A stretch of 64,000 nt of DNA from Altererythrobacter lutimaris (GTDB lineage Bacteria; Pseudomonadota; Alphaproteobacteria; Sphingomonadales; Sphingomonadaceae), in contig NZ_JABWTA010000001.1 in NCBI RefSeq assembly GCF_013371495.1, positions 1,426,001 through 1,490,000 of the forward strand, read 5' to 3'. Below the pieces are notes generated by a model. The model was not told the DNA's origin, did not search any database, and saw nothing but the letters and a program-made list of their open reading frames with translations. Shown here piece after piece: positions 9,193 through 18,204 of this stretch. Position 1 is the stretch's first letter. Each line of letters starts with the position of its first letter. A program made the translations under genes and the position numbers.

Positions 9193-10127
9193 CCGGAAAC
9201 AGTCAACAAGACAGCGAAAGCTTTCTGCAGGATAAGTCACAAAAGCAACGCCTATTGCTGCTGACGGGGCTGTCAGGCGCAGGCAAATCCACCGCGCTTG
9301 ATGTACTTGAAGATTTGGGATGGGAAGTCATCGATAACTTCCCGACCCGCTTGCTTGAGGGCCTCGTCTCAGGCTCAGACACGCAACCGGGAATGCTCGC
9401 AATAGGCTTCGATTCGCGAACAAGAGGTCTCGTCCCTGCTGAAATACTTGCTCTTACAGAACGCTTTTCCGAGCGCGATGATCTGGAAGTTGCAACCTTG
9501 TTCATCGACTGCGGCACAGAAGAGCTGGAGCGCCGCTATAATGAGACGCGCCGCCGTCATCCCATGGCGCAGGATCGCCCGGTCAAAGACGGTATCAGAG
9601 CGGAGCGCGAATTGCTCGATCCGCTGCGTCAGGCAGCTGATATTTTGATCGAAACGACCACCCTCAACAGTAACGACCTGCAGGCGCATATTCGCAAGAT
9701 GTTTAGCGGCGCAGGATCAGCGGAATTGACGCTTACCGTCTCCAGCTTCGGATTTGCGCGAGGCATGGCACCGCTAGCAGATCTGGTTTTCGACATGCGG
9801 TTTCTCGACAACCCGCATTGGGTGCCTGAACTCAAAGAGCAGACCGGGCTCGACCAGCAGGTCCAGGACCACATCCGGTCTGATCCTGCGTTTAGGGCAG
9901 CGTTCGGCGATATCGAAGCCCTGGTCGCAAAGCTACTTCCGCTCTATCAGGCGCAGGGCAAAGGCTACGTCCATGTCGCCTTCGGTTGTACCGGCGGGAG
10001 ACACCGCTCCGTGTTCTGCGCCGAGCACTTGGCTGAAGGCTTGCGCGGTGCAGGATTTTCGCCCACTGTCCGCCACCGCAATCTTGGATCACGCGCAGCC
10101 AATGCCATCGAAGGTGAGGCTCAGTGA
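9189..10127 (+). CDS. rapZ: RapZ/YvcJ family nucleotide-binding protein
   Basis: This is a 312-residue cytoplasmic protein. A Walker A motif LTGLSGAGKSTALDVL starts near residue 25, followed by the conserved EVIDNFP. The C-terminal domain carries the characteristic FVHVAFGCTGGRHRSV-type signature (here YVHVAFGCTGGRHRSVF). In E. coli RapZ is an RNA-binding adaptor that controls GlmS through GlmZ, while in B. subtilis YvcJ is a GTPase/ATPase; the role in alphaproteobacteria is less clear. The ATG overlaps the hprK stop by 4 nt. The setting among PTS phosphorylation genes is the conserved one for this family. Confidence 0.9.
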   Translation: MTGNSQQDSESFLQDKSQKQRLLLLTGLSGAGKSTALDVLEDLGWEVIDNFPTRLLEGLVSGSDTQPGMLAIGFDSRTRGLVPAEILALTERFSERDDLEVATLFIDCGTEELERRYNETRRRHPMAQDRPVKDGIRAERELLDPLRQAADILIETTTLNSNDLQAHIRKMFSGAGSAELTLTVSSFGFARGMAPLADLVFDMRFLDNPHWVPELKEQTGLDQQVQDHIRSDPAFRAAFGDIEALVAKLLPLYQAQGKGYVHVAFGCTGGRHRSVFCAEHLAEGLRGAGFSPTVRHRNLGSRAANAIEGEAQ

Positions 10128-10206
10128 GGGTCCGCAGACAATCACGAAAGGCGAGTGCGGCCAATGCCGTTCTTTGGCCTCAGAATAACGGGTTGAAACT
10201 CCTCAC

Positions 10207-10638
10207 ATGATTGGCTTGATCCTCGTAACGCATGGCGATCTGGCCAAGCATTTTGTCGATGCGATGGAGCACGTCGTTGGCAAGCAGAAAGCGGTCGCGA
10301 CTGTCTGCATCGGCCCGAATGACGACATGGAAAAACGTCGCGCGGAGATCGCCAAGGCCATCACGACGGTGGATGGAGGCGCTGGCGTCATCATTCTCAC
10401 CGACCTATTCGGAGGCACTCCCTCCAATCTTGCGATTTCTTTGCTCGACCGGGGCAAGGTCGAAGTCATTGCGGGGATCAACCTTCCCATGCTCATTCGG
10501 CTTGCGGGAGCGCGCGGATCGATGAGTGTACTCGATGCGGTTGAAGCCGCGCAGACCGCCGGACGAAATTACATCACGGTTGCGAGCGAGTTCCTCGGAG
10601 CGGAGGATAGCGCTGCCAAAAGCAAGGCCAAGGCGTGA
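10207..10638 (+). CDS. PTS EIIA component of the mannose family (regulatory)
   Basis: This is a 143-residue cytoplasmic phosphotransfer protein. His9 in LILVTHGDLA is the expected phosphorylation site, and IILTDLFGGTPSNLA is the family-defining motif. It receives phosphate from HPr, which is encoded immediately downstream with a 4-nt overlap (GTGA). No EIIB, EIIC or EIID gene is present, so sugar transport is unlikely and the protein probably acts as a regulatory output of the pathway, as known for comparable alphaproteobacterial clusters. The gap from rapZ is 79 nt and contains only a weak GGCCAA/TTGGCC hairpin. Confidence 0.9.
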   Translation: MIGLILVTHGDLAKHFVDAMEHVVGKQKAVATVCIGPNDDMEKRRAEIAKAITTVDGGAGVIILTDLFGGTPSNLAISLLDRGKVEVIAGINLPMLIRLAGARGSMSVLDAVEAAQTAGRNYITVASEFLGAEDSAAKSKAKA

Positions 10639-10913
10639 GCGTCGAGCGCAAAACCTGCACTATCGTCAACAAACGCGGGCTTCATGCAAGAGCCAGCGCG
10701 AAGTTTGTGGGCGCAGTGAGCGCACTACCGGAAGGCGTCTCCGTCAAAGTGGCTAAGGACAGCAATCACGCCGCCGGGGGATCAATCCTCGGCTTGATGA
10801 TGCTGGGCGCGGCAAAAGGCGATGATGTAGAGTTGATCGTCGAAGGCGAGAATGCTTCCAATGTGCTGGCAGAGCTCGCAGCGATGGTCGAAGACGGTTT
10901 TGGCGAGGAATGA
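10635..10913 (+). CDS. ptsH: HPr phosphocarrier protein
   Basis: This is a 92-residue protein. His17 in RGLHARASAKF is the site phosphorylated by Enzyme I, and Ser50 in AGGSILGLMML is the equivalent of the HprK-target Ser46. Both kinds of phosphorylation are therefore possible, consistent with hprK in the same cluster. The start is the GTG that overlaps the end of the EIIA gene. Enzyme I is not encoded next to it here. Confidence 0.93.
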   Translation: MSVERKTCTIVNKRGLHARASAKFVGAVSALPEGVSVKVAKDSNHAAGGSILGLMMLGAAKGDDVELIVEGENASNVLAELAAMVEDGFGEE

Positions 10914-10917
10914 ACCA

Positions 10918-11739
10918 ATGACCGCGCCCGGTCAGAACATGCGCCGCGAAATTACAGGCTTCTCAAATCCGACGGTCAAGTTCCTGCGAGGGTTGCGGGA
11001 GAAGAAGCATCGCAAGGCGGCAGGCAAATTCCTCGCGGAAGGGCTGCGGCTGCTTACCGATGCGCGCGAATGCGGGCATGTGCCTGAAATGCTTGTGCTT
11101 TCATCTGCGCGCGATCCGCATCCCCTGCTTGAAGAGCTGGAGCGAGATGTCATGCAGACGGGCGGAGATGTCATAGAGACTTCGCCAGATATCCTTGCGA
11201 AAATCACAGGTAAGTCGAACCCGCAGGCAGTTGCGGGGGTGTTTGCGGAATTCGATACGTCACTCGCAAGCTTGAACAGGGAGAGCGCCAACATCTGGCT
11301 TGTCGCTCAGGCGCTGCGAGATCCGGGCAATCTTGGCACGATGCTGCGCACGGGCGATGCTGTGGGCGCTGGCGGACTTATCCTGATCGATGACTGCGCT
11401 GATCCTTTTTCCGTGGAAGCCGTACGCGCGAGCATGGGCGCGGTGTTCACGCAGAAGGTTGCGCGAGCGCCATGGAGCGAATTTCACGAATGGCTGAGAG
11501 GCGGCAGCGGGCAATTGGTCGCGGCCTCGTTGAGAGACGCGGTTCCATATCGCGGCGCGCCTTACCGGGCTCCGTGCTTCATTCTTGTCGGCAACGAATC
11601 ACAGGGACTCCCCGAAGAATACGAAGCCGCTTGTGATCTGCATGTAACGATGCCGATGAAAGGCCGAGCGGACAGCCTCAATGCGGCGATGGCGGGCGCA
11701 GTGCTGGCCTATGAAGTGCTAGCGAGCTTGGAAGGTTAG
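10918..11739 (+). CDS. TrmH/SpoU family RNA methyltransferase
   Basis: This is a 273-residue, SAM-dependent RNA 2'-O-methyltransferase of the SPOUT class. The N-terminal substrate-binding domain has NPTVKFLRGLREKKHRKAAGKFLAEGLRLL. The C-terminal knot domain shows the three SPOUT motifs: RDPGNLGTMLRTGDAVGA, FILVGNESQGLPEE and PMKGRADSLNAAMAGAVLAYE. The closest known roles are 23S rRNA or tRNA ribose methylation; the exact target cannot be read from sequence. A GAGGA ribosome-binding site stands before the ATG, 4 nt after the ptsH stop, so it may be co-transcribed with the PTS genes. Confidence 0.87.
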   Translation: MTAPGQNMRREITGFSNPTVKFLRGLREKKHRKAAGKFLAEGLRLLTDARECGHVPEMLVLSSARDPHPLLEELERDVMQTGGDVIETSPDILAKITGKSNPQAVAGVFAEFDTSLASLNRESANIWLVAQALRDPGNLGTMLRTGDAVGAGGLILIDDCADPFSVEAVRASMGAVFTQKVARAPWSEFHEWLRGGSGQLVAASLRDAVPYRGAPYRAPCFILVGNESQGLPEEYEAACDLHVTMPMKGRADSLNAAMAGAVLAYEVLASLEG

Positions 11740-11742
11740 GCC

Positions 11743-12243
11743 ATGCCCTATTTCGCTGCACCCGATATCCTCAAATTGGATGACGATGCGGAATTGGCTT
11801 GGAAGGCAATCGAGCACGTGTGGGACGCCGCGCCTTACACTTCCCGGGAACTCCCCGCATTCCTCGCAGAGCTTACTCAAGGCCAAGCTGCGCTCTATGC
11901 CGTCGATTGCGTTCAGAAAGATATTCGCAATGCCGGCTATCGGGATCTATTCTTCAATGCGTCTGGCAATTTGGTGCCAGCCGCACTCGATGGATTTCAG
12001 ATGATTGATGCTGAAGCCTACGTTGCGAACCTGAGCGCTGCGATGAGCCTGCTTGGTGACGGCTATCCGCCCTCGGCCGCAGCACGCAAGCGCGCTCTGG
12101 CGGAACAAGGGGAGGCGGCGCTAAGCAGGCTGGAAGTACTCTCGGACAGTTTTCTGGACCTGCTGGATATGGCAGCGACTGATCTGGAAAAGTTCCGCTC
12201 CAGCTATGTTCGAGCCAATCCGGAAGAATTTGTGGCGGCCTGA
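11743..12243 (+). CDS. DMP19/DUF4375-like protein
   Basis: This is a 166-residue soluble protein starting 3 nt after the methyltransferase gene. The central segment ALYAVDCVQKDIRNAGYRDL followed by FFNASGNLVPAALDGFQMI resembles the DMP19/DUF4375 pattern, in which a conserved aspartate is followed by NGGFxQFF(N). Here NAGYRDLFFN replaces the usual sequence, so the match is partial. Some members of the family are described as DNA mimics, but this protein shows no obvious strongly acidic surface in sequence and I infer no function. Confidence 0.55.
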   Translation: MPYFAAPDILKLDDDAELAWKAIEHVWDAAPYTSRELPAFLAELTQGQAALYAVDCVQKDIRNAGYRDLFFNASGNLVPAALDGFQMIDAEAYVANLSAAMSLLGDGYPPSAAARKRALAEQGEAALSRLEVLSDSFLDLLDMAATDLEKFRSSYVRANPEEFVAA

Positions 12244-12252
12244 GCTGCGGCG

Positions 12253-12360
12253 CTACTCCGCTGCTTCCTTGCTTCCATTACTCAGCAAATCGTCAGTAGT
12301 GTAGCGCGGCGCGGCTTCGACCAGTGGGACATCTTCGATCTCGCGTTTGCCGATTTCCAT
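12253..12360 (-). CDS. 35-residue micro-protein translationally coupled to rmuC
   Basis: An ATG overlaps the rmuC stop codon in the arrangement TGATG and opens a 35-codon frame ending in TAG. The peptide begins MEIGKREIEDVPLVEAAP and continues YTTDDLLSNGSKEAAE; it is acidic, hydrophilic and has no membrane or signal segment. The one-base overlap points to translational coupling. I know no family for it. It could also be a chance frame in a short intergenic space. Confidence 0.45.
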   Translation of the reverse strand: MEIGKREIEDVPLVEAAPRYTTDDLLSNGSKEAAE

Positions 12361-13748
12361 CAGTCTTCTCCTGATTGTTCAGGAGGTGATATCCGAGTAA
12401 GCGCCCTAGTCTCTGTATCCACCGGATCAAACGATCCAAGTCGCTTGTCACTCTTGGTGAGATTCAGCTCTTCAAGCTTTCGAGCACCTAGAATGACTTT
12501 ACCGTCAGCACTCTTGATGAATTCATTGTATGCTTTCGCGGTACCATCGATGCTACTGCCTAGCTTACGGATGCGTTCGGTCATCAGTGATAAATTGTGA
12601 TGTAATTCACGACCTAGATCGATGATTTCCTGCGCCTTATCTGTAAGCTTTTCCTGGTCCCACATCGATGCAATCGTCCGAGCTAAGGGTAAGAACGTTG
12701 CGGGGCCGGATATGATTACTCTGTTCCTTGCCGCGTCCTCCCACATCGTCGGTCGATGCTCGAGCGCAGCTGAGTGAAAATTATCTCCCGGAATATAGAG
12801 TATTACGAAGTCTGGCGCGTTCTCGAATTGCGACCAGTAAGATTTTTTCGACAGCGCATTTGCGTGTCCCTTGACGGTATCTGAGAAGCTTTCAAACGCC
12901 TTCTTCTTTTCTGACGGATCGAGAACATCAGTCGCTGACAGGTAAGCATCCAATGGACACTTTATATCTACGATAAGCTGCCGCCCCCCCGGCAGGTTGA
13001 TGATGTAGTCAGGACGAAGCAATCCATCGTCTGATTGTACCGATACCTCCGCTCGATAATCGGTGAATTTTGAGAGTCCTGCCATGTCGAGCAAGTTCTC
13101 GAATTGTTGTTCACCCCATCGACCACTCGTCTTGGGTGCAGCTCTGAGGGAATTGACGATGTTAGATGCCTCAAGCTTCACAGCCTCTTGTCCTAACCGT
13201 ACTTGGTCGATCAAGCTTGAGATATTGCCGTATTCCTTCTTTCGATCTGACTCCATTTCTTTGACGGACTTTTCATACCGATTGAGAGAATCCGCCACCG
13301 GTGCGAGCAGTGATTTAATCTTGGCTTGACCTGATTCCTCCGATTGCTTGAAGCGTTCATCCGCTCGTTTCAGAAAGGCTTCTTGCGCCTTGTTAAGCAC
13401 GGAGGCACCTGTGTTCTCGAATTCCTTGAGGAGTTTATCGCGGCTCTCCTCCAGTATTCTCGTTTTTTCATCAAATGCTGCTCGCTCGGCCTTAAATGCC
13501 GAATTCTCATCGCGAACGCGCTCTAGTGCTTCTTCAAGACTATCCACACGGCCCGCTTTCTCGCGTGCAGCCTCCAGGTCAGCAAAAACTCTCAAATACT
13601 TCGCATCGAGCTCCTTCGCTTCAGCTTCCCGCTCCGAAAGCCGCGTCTTCAAATCGGCCGCCGGACGCGAGCCGAAATACCACCCTGCCCCCGCACCAAT
13701 CGCGAGACCTAAAATGAGAACGAGAATTGCAAGAATCGTCGAATCCAT
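12360..13748 (-). CDS. rmuC: DNA recombination protein RmuC
   Basis: This is a 462-residue protein. A single N-terminal membrane helix (about residues 4-27) is followed by a long coiled-coil region rich in Glu, Lys and Arg (about 35-200), then the RmuC/DUF195 domain. In that domain LRPDYIINLPGGRQLIVDIKCPLDAYL has the spacing of a PD-(D/E)xK nuclease core. RmuC limits inversion between short inverted repeats in E. coli. The gene is poorer in G+C than its neighbours (sampled 60-base lines give 42-50 percent, compared with about 58 percent for a sampled line in fmt), which may mean transfer or replacement. A 35-codon frame is coupled to its stop. Confidence 0.9.
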   Translation of the reverse strand: MDSTILAILVLILGLAIGAGAGWYFGSRPAADLKTRLSEREAEAKELDAKYLRVFADLEAAREKAGRVDSLEEALERVRDENSAFKAERAAFDEKTRILEESRDKLLKEFENTGASVLNKAQEAFLKRADERFKQSEESGQAKIKSLLAPVADSLNRYEKSVKEMESDRKKEYGNISSLIDQVRLGQEAVKLEASNIVNSLRAAPKTSGRWGEQQFENLLDMAGLSKFTDYRAEVSVQSDDGLLRPDYIINLPGGRQLIVDIKCPLDAYLSATDVLDPSEKKKAFESFSDTVKGHANALSKKSYWSQFENAPDFVILYIPGDNFHSAALEHRPTMWEDAARNRVIISGPATFLPLARTIASMWDQEKLTDKAQEIIDLGRELHHNLSLMTERIRKLGSSIDGTAKAYNEFIKSADGKVILGARKLEELNLTKSDKRLGSFDPVDTETRALTRISPPEQSGED

Positions 13749-13878
13749 ACGTTCTTATAGCACGGAACAAATCATGAACTCCAGCGATTTGCAGGATATC
13801 CACGGAAGATGCACACTATCAGAGGACCGAAGCGTTACCACCTTGGCGAAGCGAGCCGCACCATGTTACGCCTCCACC

Positions 13879-14961
13879 ATGACATTCAGCAAAAACTTTG
13901 CCTCACTGGCATCATTCGGTGCCCTGATCCTTTCAGCGATCACCACTCCACTTCACGCGCAATCATCTGATGATGCGTCTGAAATCGCTGGCGGAAAGAC
14001 CCGCGTTCTTGTGCTGGGCACTCCTCATCTTGCCGGCAATGACGAGATTGGCACGGATGACCTTGCCCCGCTGCTCGACAGACTTGAGAATTTTGCGCCC
14101 GAGACGATCGCCATTGAAGCGGTACCGGGGCAAACTTGCGAACTGATCCGCGTCCATGCCCCCATCTATCCGGGTGTTGCAGACCGCTATTGCCCGGACC
14201 CCGCGGCGGCGCGCGAATTTCTTGGCTTTGATGCTGGCAGCGCAGAAGTTAGCCTGGTTGGAACATTGATGGAGCTTCCAGCAAATGAGTCTCCGGACAC
14301 CGCGACGCGGCGCAAGCTGGCTGGGCTGTTCCTAGCAACCGGCGACCCATGGTCAGCCGCTATGCATTGGGGTCAATTGGCACCCGACAATCGCGGCGAA
14401 GGCGAGGACATCTCGGCTGAAATGAAGGCGCAGCTTGATACACGCCTGACTTCGAAAAACGAAAATTTAAGCATCGCAGGAGCCCTGGGGAACCGGCTGG
14501 GTCATTCACGGCTCTATCTGATGGATGATCACAGCGCAGATGCGATAATGATCTTCGGCGATCCGGAGATCGGCAGTGTGCTACAAGGAATTTGGGGCCG
14601 TGCGAGCGAAGAGGCTTTGGCTTTCAAGTCGCAATCGGACGCTTTGCTGACGGAAGAAGGCCAGATCCTCGCCTATTACCGGCTGATCAATTCCGAGCCT
14701 TATCAGGCGATGACAAAGAGCGTGGATTTTGGCGCGGCTGCAAGGTCAAGCGAGGCCGACAATGCCGCGCGGACCTATGTCGCATGGTGGCATGCGCGCA
14801 ATCTGAAGATGGCGGCCAACATTGTCGAAGCGTTCGGTAACAAGCCCGGTTCGAATGTGCTGGTGATCACAGGCGCGTCGCACAAAGCCTATCTCGACCA
14901 GATACTCGTCCTGTTCGAGACCGTGGAACTGGTCGATGTGGACGATATTCTGGCGGAATAG
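13879..14961 (+). CDS. Secreted DUF5694-type (TraB/GumN-like) protein
   Basis: This is a 360-residue protein with an N-terminal signal peptide (hydrophobic FASLASFGALILSAITTPLHAQ). The mature region starts with TRVLVLGTPHLAG, which resembles the GTxH motif of TraB/GumN-fold and DUF5694 proteins. Later conserved-looking pieces are IAIEAVPG, YLMDDHSAD and VLVITGASHKAYLDQ near the C-terminus; the last matches the terminal GxxH of this fold, where histidines and acidic residues suggest a metal-dependent hydrolase. Substrate is unknown. The start was set at the ATG directly before the signal peptide. It converges with def 10 nt away. Confidence 0.65.
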   Translation: MTFSKNFASLASFGALILSAITTPLHAQSSDDASEIAGGKTRVLVLGTPHLAGNDEIGTDDLAPLLDRLENFAPETIAIEAVPGQTCELIRVHAPIYPGVADRYCPDPAAAREFLGFDAGSAEVSLVGTLMELPANESPDTATRRKLAGLFLATGDPWSAAMHWGQLAPDNRGEGEDISAEMKAQLDTRLTSKNENLSIAGALGNRLGHSRLYLMDDHSADAIMIFGDPEIGSVLQGIWGRASEEALAFKSQSDALLTEEGQILAYYRLINSEPYQAMTKSVDFGAAARSSEADNAARTYVAWWHARNLKMAANIVEAFGNKPGSNVLVITGASHKAYLDQILVLFETVELVDVDDILAE

Positions 14962-14971
14962 GCGGTCTTGA

Positions 14972-15556
14972 CTACGCCGCTTGCCTGATTTTCTTCAGCT
15001 TTTTCAGCGCCATTTGCCGCTTCAGGCGCGACAGGTGGTCGATGAAGAGAATGCCTTCCAAGTGATCCATCTCGTGCTGGATGCAGGTCGCAACCAAGCC
15101 TTCCATTTGTTCTTCGTGATGGTTGCCGTCGAGATCCTGATACCGGACCGTGCACGTCGCCGGCCGGTCCACATCGGCGTAAATCTCAGGCACGGACAGG
15201 CAGCCTTCCTGATAGGTCGAAAGCTCTTCCGCCGGATCAACAATCACAGGATTGATAAAAGTCCGCGGCTCTTTCTTCGTCGGCTGGTGCGTGTGCTTGT
15301 GCCCGTCATGCCCATGATCGTGATCGCACTCAACCGGCTCTGCATCCGGGTCTTCCGGCTGCAAGTCGATCACCAGCACGCGCTTGGGCACGCCCACCTG
15401 AATGGCGGCGAGGCCAATGCCGGGCGCATCATACATCGTTTCGAACATGTCCTCGACGAGGGTTTTGAGCTCGTCATTGAACTCGTCCGCAGCAACGGGT
15501 TCAGACACGACCTTGAGCCGGGGGTCCGGCACTTCCAGGATTTCACGAATAGCCAT
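14972..15556 (-). CDS. def: Peptide deformylase with His-rich insertion
   Basis: This is a 194-residue cytoplasmic metallo-hydrolase that removes the formyl group from nascent N-terminal methionine. All three family motifs are present: [10 protein letters not shown] (residues 46-55), EGCLSVP (117-123, metal-ligand Cys119) and QHEMDHLEG (160-168, metal-ligand histidines and catalytic Glu). Between motifs 1 and 2, residues 77-90 form an inserted Cys/Asp/His stretch with six histidines, which is not part of the usual fold and lies at a loop position. The gene is downstream of recR and a small membrane protein on the same strand. Confidence 0.95.
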   Translation of the reverse strand: MAIREILEVPDPRLKVVSEPVAADEFNDELKTLVEDMFETMYDAPGIGLAAIQVGVPKRVLVIDLQPEDPDAEPVECDHDHGHDGHKHTHQPTKKEPRTFINPVIVDPAEELSTYQEGCLSVPEIYADVDRPATCTVRYQDLDGNHHEEQMEGLVATCIQHEMDHLEGILFIDHLSRLKRQMALKKLKKIRQAA

Positions 15557-15605
15557 GAGGGGGATTTAAGGCGCGTAATGCGGGTTCGCAAGCGGAACAG
15601 CTCGA

Positions 15606-15905
15606 TCAGAGTGATTGATTGCGCTCCGCTTCGACCCGTTTTCGATAAAGTGCATCTGGACCCTTGGCGCGCTCGAGCCTGATTCTACGCCTGGCCAATC
15701 CAATAGCTAAAGGAACGCCAACCCAGAAAACTGCGCCTGGGAGAATTGGTAAGGTCGCCCAGAAGTCCGCATAAAGTGCGCCGAGATAAGTCAATCCCCA
15801 GAATGCTGCCCAAAGAAAGAACATACCTTCTAACAGACCGATAGGCTGTCGCTGGTGATAGCGCTTGTGAGCGAAGCGCCAGAATGCTGCCTTCAACCTA
15901 ATCAA
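15606..15905 (-). CDS. Small two-helix membrane protein
   Basis: This is a 99-residue protein with two hydrophobic helices (about residues 24-46 and 52-70), a basic N-terminus and a basic C-terminal tail ([13 protein letters not shown]), suggesting both ends in the cytoplasm. The start is a TTG overlapping the recR stop by 8 nt, preceded by AGAAGG at a fitting distance. No family is recognised. Its position between recR and def suggests only co-transcription. Confidence 0.6.
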   Translation of the reverse strand: MIRLKAAFWRFAHKRYHQRQPIGLLEGMFFLWAAFWGLTYLGALYADFWATLPILPGAVFWVGVPLAIGLARRRIRLERAKGPDALYRKRVEAERNQSL

Positions 15906-16494
15906 CCGGCCTTCTCGCCCTTAGTGCCTGTGCAAGCGTGCCTTCGTCGAGATAATCGAGCTCGCCGCCGACCGGCAGGCCGTGGGCCAGCTGGGTGATG
16001 CGAACCGGAAACGCCTCCAGCCGCTCCGCAATGTAATGCGCGGTCGTCTGCCCCTCCAGCGTCGCGTTCATCGCAAGCACGACTTCGTCCACCCCGCCCT
16101 GCTCGACGCGTGCAAGCAATTCCGCAATCGAGAGATCCTCTGGCCCAACCCCGTCAAGCGCGGAGAGCTTACCACCGAGCACGTGATACTTGCCCGGAAA
16201 CAGCCGCGAGCGGTCAAGCGCCCACAGGTCTGACACATCCTCGACCACGCAAAGCGACTTCTGGTCGCGGCGTGGATCGGCGCAGATGCCGCAAGGGTTT
16301 TTCGTATCGACATTGCCGCAGGTCTCGCATTCGACCAGCTTCTCCTGCACCGCATTCAAAGCATCGAGCAACGTCGGCAAGGCCCGCTCGCGGTTCTTGA
16401 CCAGCCATAGCACCGCACGCCGGGCCGACCGAGGGCCCAGACCGGGAAGGCGCGACAATGCGCTCGCCAATGCTTCGATCTCTTGCGATGCCAT
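15898..16494 (-). CDS. recR: Recombination mediator protein RecR
   Basis: This is a 198-residue protein that loads RecA with RecO/RecF in gap repair. An N-terminal helix-hairpin-helix ([20 protein letters not shown]) is followed by a four-cysteine zinc finger (CETCGNVD then CGICADPRR) and a Toprim domain with [12 protein letters not shown] and the [19 protein letters not shown] segment. The ATG giving MASQEIEAL was chosen because it matches the usual N-terminus of RecR; a TTG 27 nt upstream is the alternative. It is divergent from fmt with 52 nt between start codons. Confidence 0.95.
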   Translation of the reverse strand: MASQEIEALASALSRLPGLGPRSARRAVLWLVKNRERALPTLLDALNAVQEKLVECETCGNVDTKNPCGICADPRRDQKSLCVVEDVSDLWALDRSRLFPGKYHVLGGKLSALDGVGPEDLSIAELLARVEQGGVDEVVLAMNATLEGQTTAHYIAERLEAFPVRITQLAHGLPVGGELDYLDEGTLAQALRARRPVD

Positions 16495-16546
16495 GGGGGG
16501 AGAGATAGGGGCTTGGAGCAATCCAAGAAAGGTCCGCTGTCACGTC

Positions 16547-17452
16547 ATGCGCATAATCTTCATGGGAACGCCGGAATTTGCCGTGCCTGCGCTGCAAGCG
16601 CTGCATGATGCCGCGCATGAGATTGTGTGCGTCTACACCCAGCCGCCGCGCCCGGCGGGCCGCGGCAAGAAGCTGCAGCCCTCGCCCGTACAAAGGCGCG
16701 CGGAAGAGCTTGGCATCGAGGTCCGCTCACCGAAATCCCTGAAGGGTGAGGAAGCGCAAGCCGCGTTTGCCGCGCTGAATGCGGACGTGGCGGTGGTTGC
16801 AGCCTACGGCCTGATCCTGCCGCAAGCAGTGCTTGATGCGCCAAACTATGGTTGCCTCAACATCCACGCCTCGATCCTGCCGCGCTGGCGCGGGGCAGCG
16901 CCGATCCACCGCGCAATCATGGCTGGTGACGAAGCGACGGGCGTAACGATCATGCAGATGGAAGCGGGGCTGGATACAGGGCCGATGCTCGCAAAAGTGC
17001 ATACGCCAATCGAGGACAAGACCACCGGCGAATTGACCGAAGAACTGGCAGAATTGGGCGCGCAGCTGATGGTCGAAGTGTTGGCGGACCTGGCGAATAT
17101 TGCCCCGATTGCGCAGGATGATGATGCGGCCACATACGCGCCCAAGATCGACAAGGCCGAAGCGCGGATCGACTGGTCGCGCCCCGCCGAGGAGCTGGTG
17201 CGGCACGTGCAGGGGCTCGCGCCTTTCCCTGGCGCATGGTGCGAGATCGATGGATACCGGGTGAAGATCTTGCGAGCTGAGGCCGTCAAAGGCTCAGATG
17301 AGCCGGGCAAAGTGCTGGATTATGATCTCACCATAGCATGCGGAGAAGGCGCGCTCCGGCCGCTCCGCCTGCAACGTGCAGGCAAGCCCGCGATGGACCG
17401 CGATGACTTCCTTCGCGGCAATCCGATTGCGGTAGGGACAAAGCTCGCTTGA
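16547..17452 (+). CDS. fmt: Methionyl-tRNA formyltransferase
   Basis: This is a 301-residue enzyme that formylates initiator Met-tRNA using 10-formyltetrahydrofolate. The N-terminal domain begins with [16 protein letters not shown] and contains the catalytic [20 protein letters not shown] and [17 protein letters not shown] signatures; the C-terminal domain (about 205-301) binds tRNA. It forms a pathway pair with def, which is on the other strand 1 kb away. The stop overlaps the TTG start of truA by 4 nt. Confidence 0.96.
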   Translation: MRIIFMGTPEFAVPALQALHDAAHEIVCVYTQPPRPAGRGKKLQPSPVQRRAEELGIEVRSPKSLKGEEAQAAFAALNADVAVVAAYGLILPQAVLDAPNYGCLNIHASILPRWRGAAPIHRAIMAGDEATGVTIMQMEAGLDTGPMLAKVHTPIEDKTTGELTEELAELGAQLMVEVLADLANIAPIAQDDDAATYAPKIDKAEARIDWSRPAEELVRHVQGLAPFPGAWCEIDGYRVKILRAEAVKGSDEPGKVLDYDLTIACGEGALRPLRLQRAGKPAMDRDDFLRGNPIAVGTKLA

Positions 17453-18204
17453 CCCGCTTTGCGCTCACTCTCGAATTTGACGGCACGCCGTTCATGGGGC
17501 TGCAGCGCCAGCCGCATGGGCCGAGCGTGCAGCAAGCGGTCGAAGACGCCGCACATGCGATAACCGGCGAGGACGTGACGCTCTATAGTGCGGGCCGCAC
17601 AGACACCGGCGTCCACGCGCTTGCCATGCGAAGTCACTTCGATATCGAAAAAGACATCGCGCCGTTTCGCTTGATGGAGGCGCTAAACGCGCATCTGCGG
17701 CCTAACCCCATTGCTGTGACCGATTGCGAGGTCGTCGATGATGATTGGCACGCGCGCTTTTCCTGCATCGGGCGCAGCTACCTCTACCGCATCGCCAATC
17801 GCCGCGCGCCGCTGACGCTCGACAAGAACCGAGCCTGGCAAGTTCCGCAAGAGCTGGATGCAGAGGCGATGCACCGCGCAGCACAAGCACTCGTCGGCCG
17901 TCACGACTTCACCACTTTCAGAAGTGCGCATTGCCAGGCGAAGGATCCGGTCAAAACGCTCGAAACGCTCACCGTTGAACGGATGGACGATGAGATATTC
18001 ATCGACGTCGCCGCGCGCAGTTTCCTGCACCATCAAGTACGCTCAATGGTCGGCTGTCTAGCGCTCGTTGGCATGGGAACCTGGCCGGAAGAACGTGTCC
18101 GCGAAGCGCTCGAAGCGCGCGACCGGCAAGCTTTAGGCTTGAACGCACCGCCCCATGGCCTCTACTTCGTGCAAGCTTTTTATCCTGAGGAGAATAACAC
18201 ATGA
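17449..18204 (+). CDS. truA: tRNA pseudouridine(38-40) synthase TruA
   Basis: This is a 251-residue enzyme that isomerises uridines 38-40 in the anticodon arm. The catalytic aspartate is in [14 protein letters not shown] (about residue 54). The [15 protein letters not shown] and [11 protein letters not shown] segments are characteristic of the family. Translation likely starts at a TTG overlapping the fmt stop, since no other start lies before the conserved [12 protein letters not shown]. The stop overlaps the next start in ATGA. Confidence 0.95.
   Translation: MTRFALTLEFDGTPFMGLQRQPHGPSVQQAVEDAAHAITGEDVTLYSAGRTDTGVHALAMRSHFDIEKDIAPFRLMEALNAHLRPNPIAVTDCEVVDDDWHARFSCIGRSYLYRIANRRAPLTLDKNRAWQVPQELDAEAMHRAAQALVGRHDFTTFRSAHCQAKDPVKTLETLTVERMDDEIFIDVAARSFLHHQVRSMVGCLALVGMGTWPEERVREALEARDRQALGLNAPPHGLYFVQAFYPEENNT

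Noticed and set aside
10165..10190. GGCCAA/TTGGCC hairpin between rapZ and the EIIA gene
   Set aside because: Only 6 bp with no T-tract, so I do not call a terminator.
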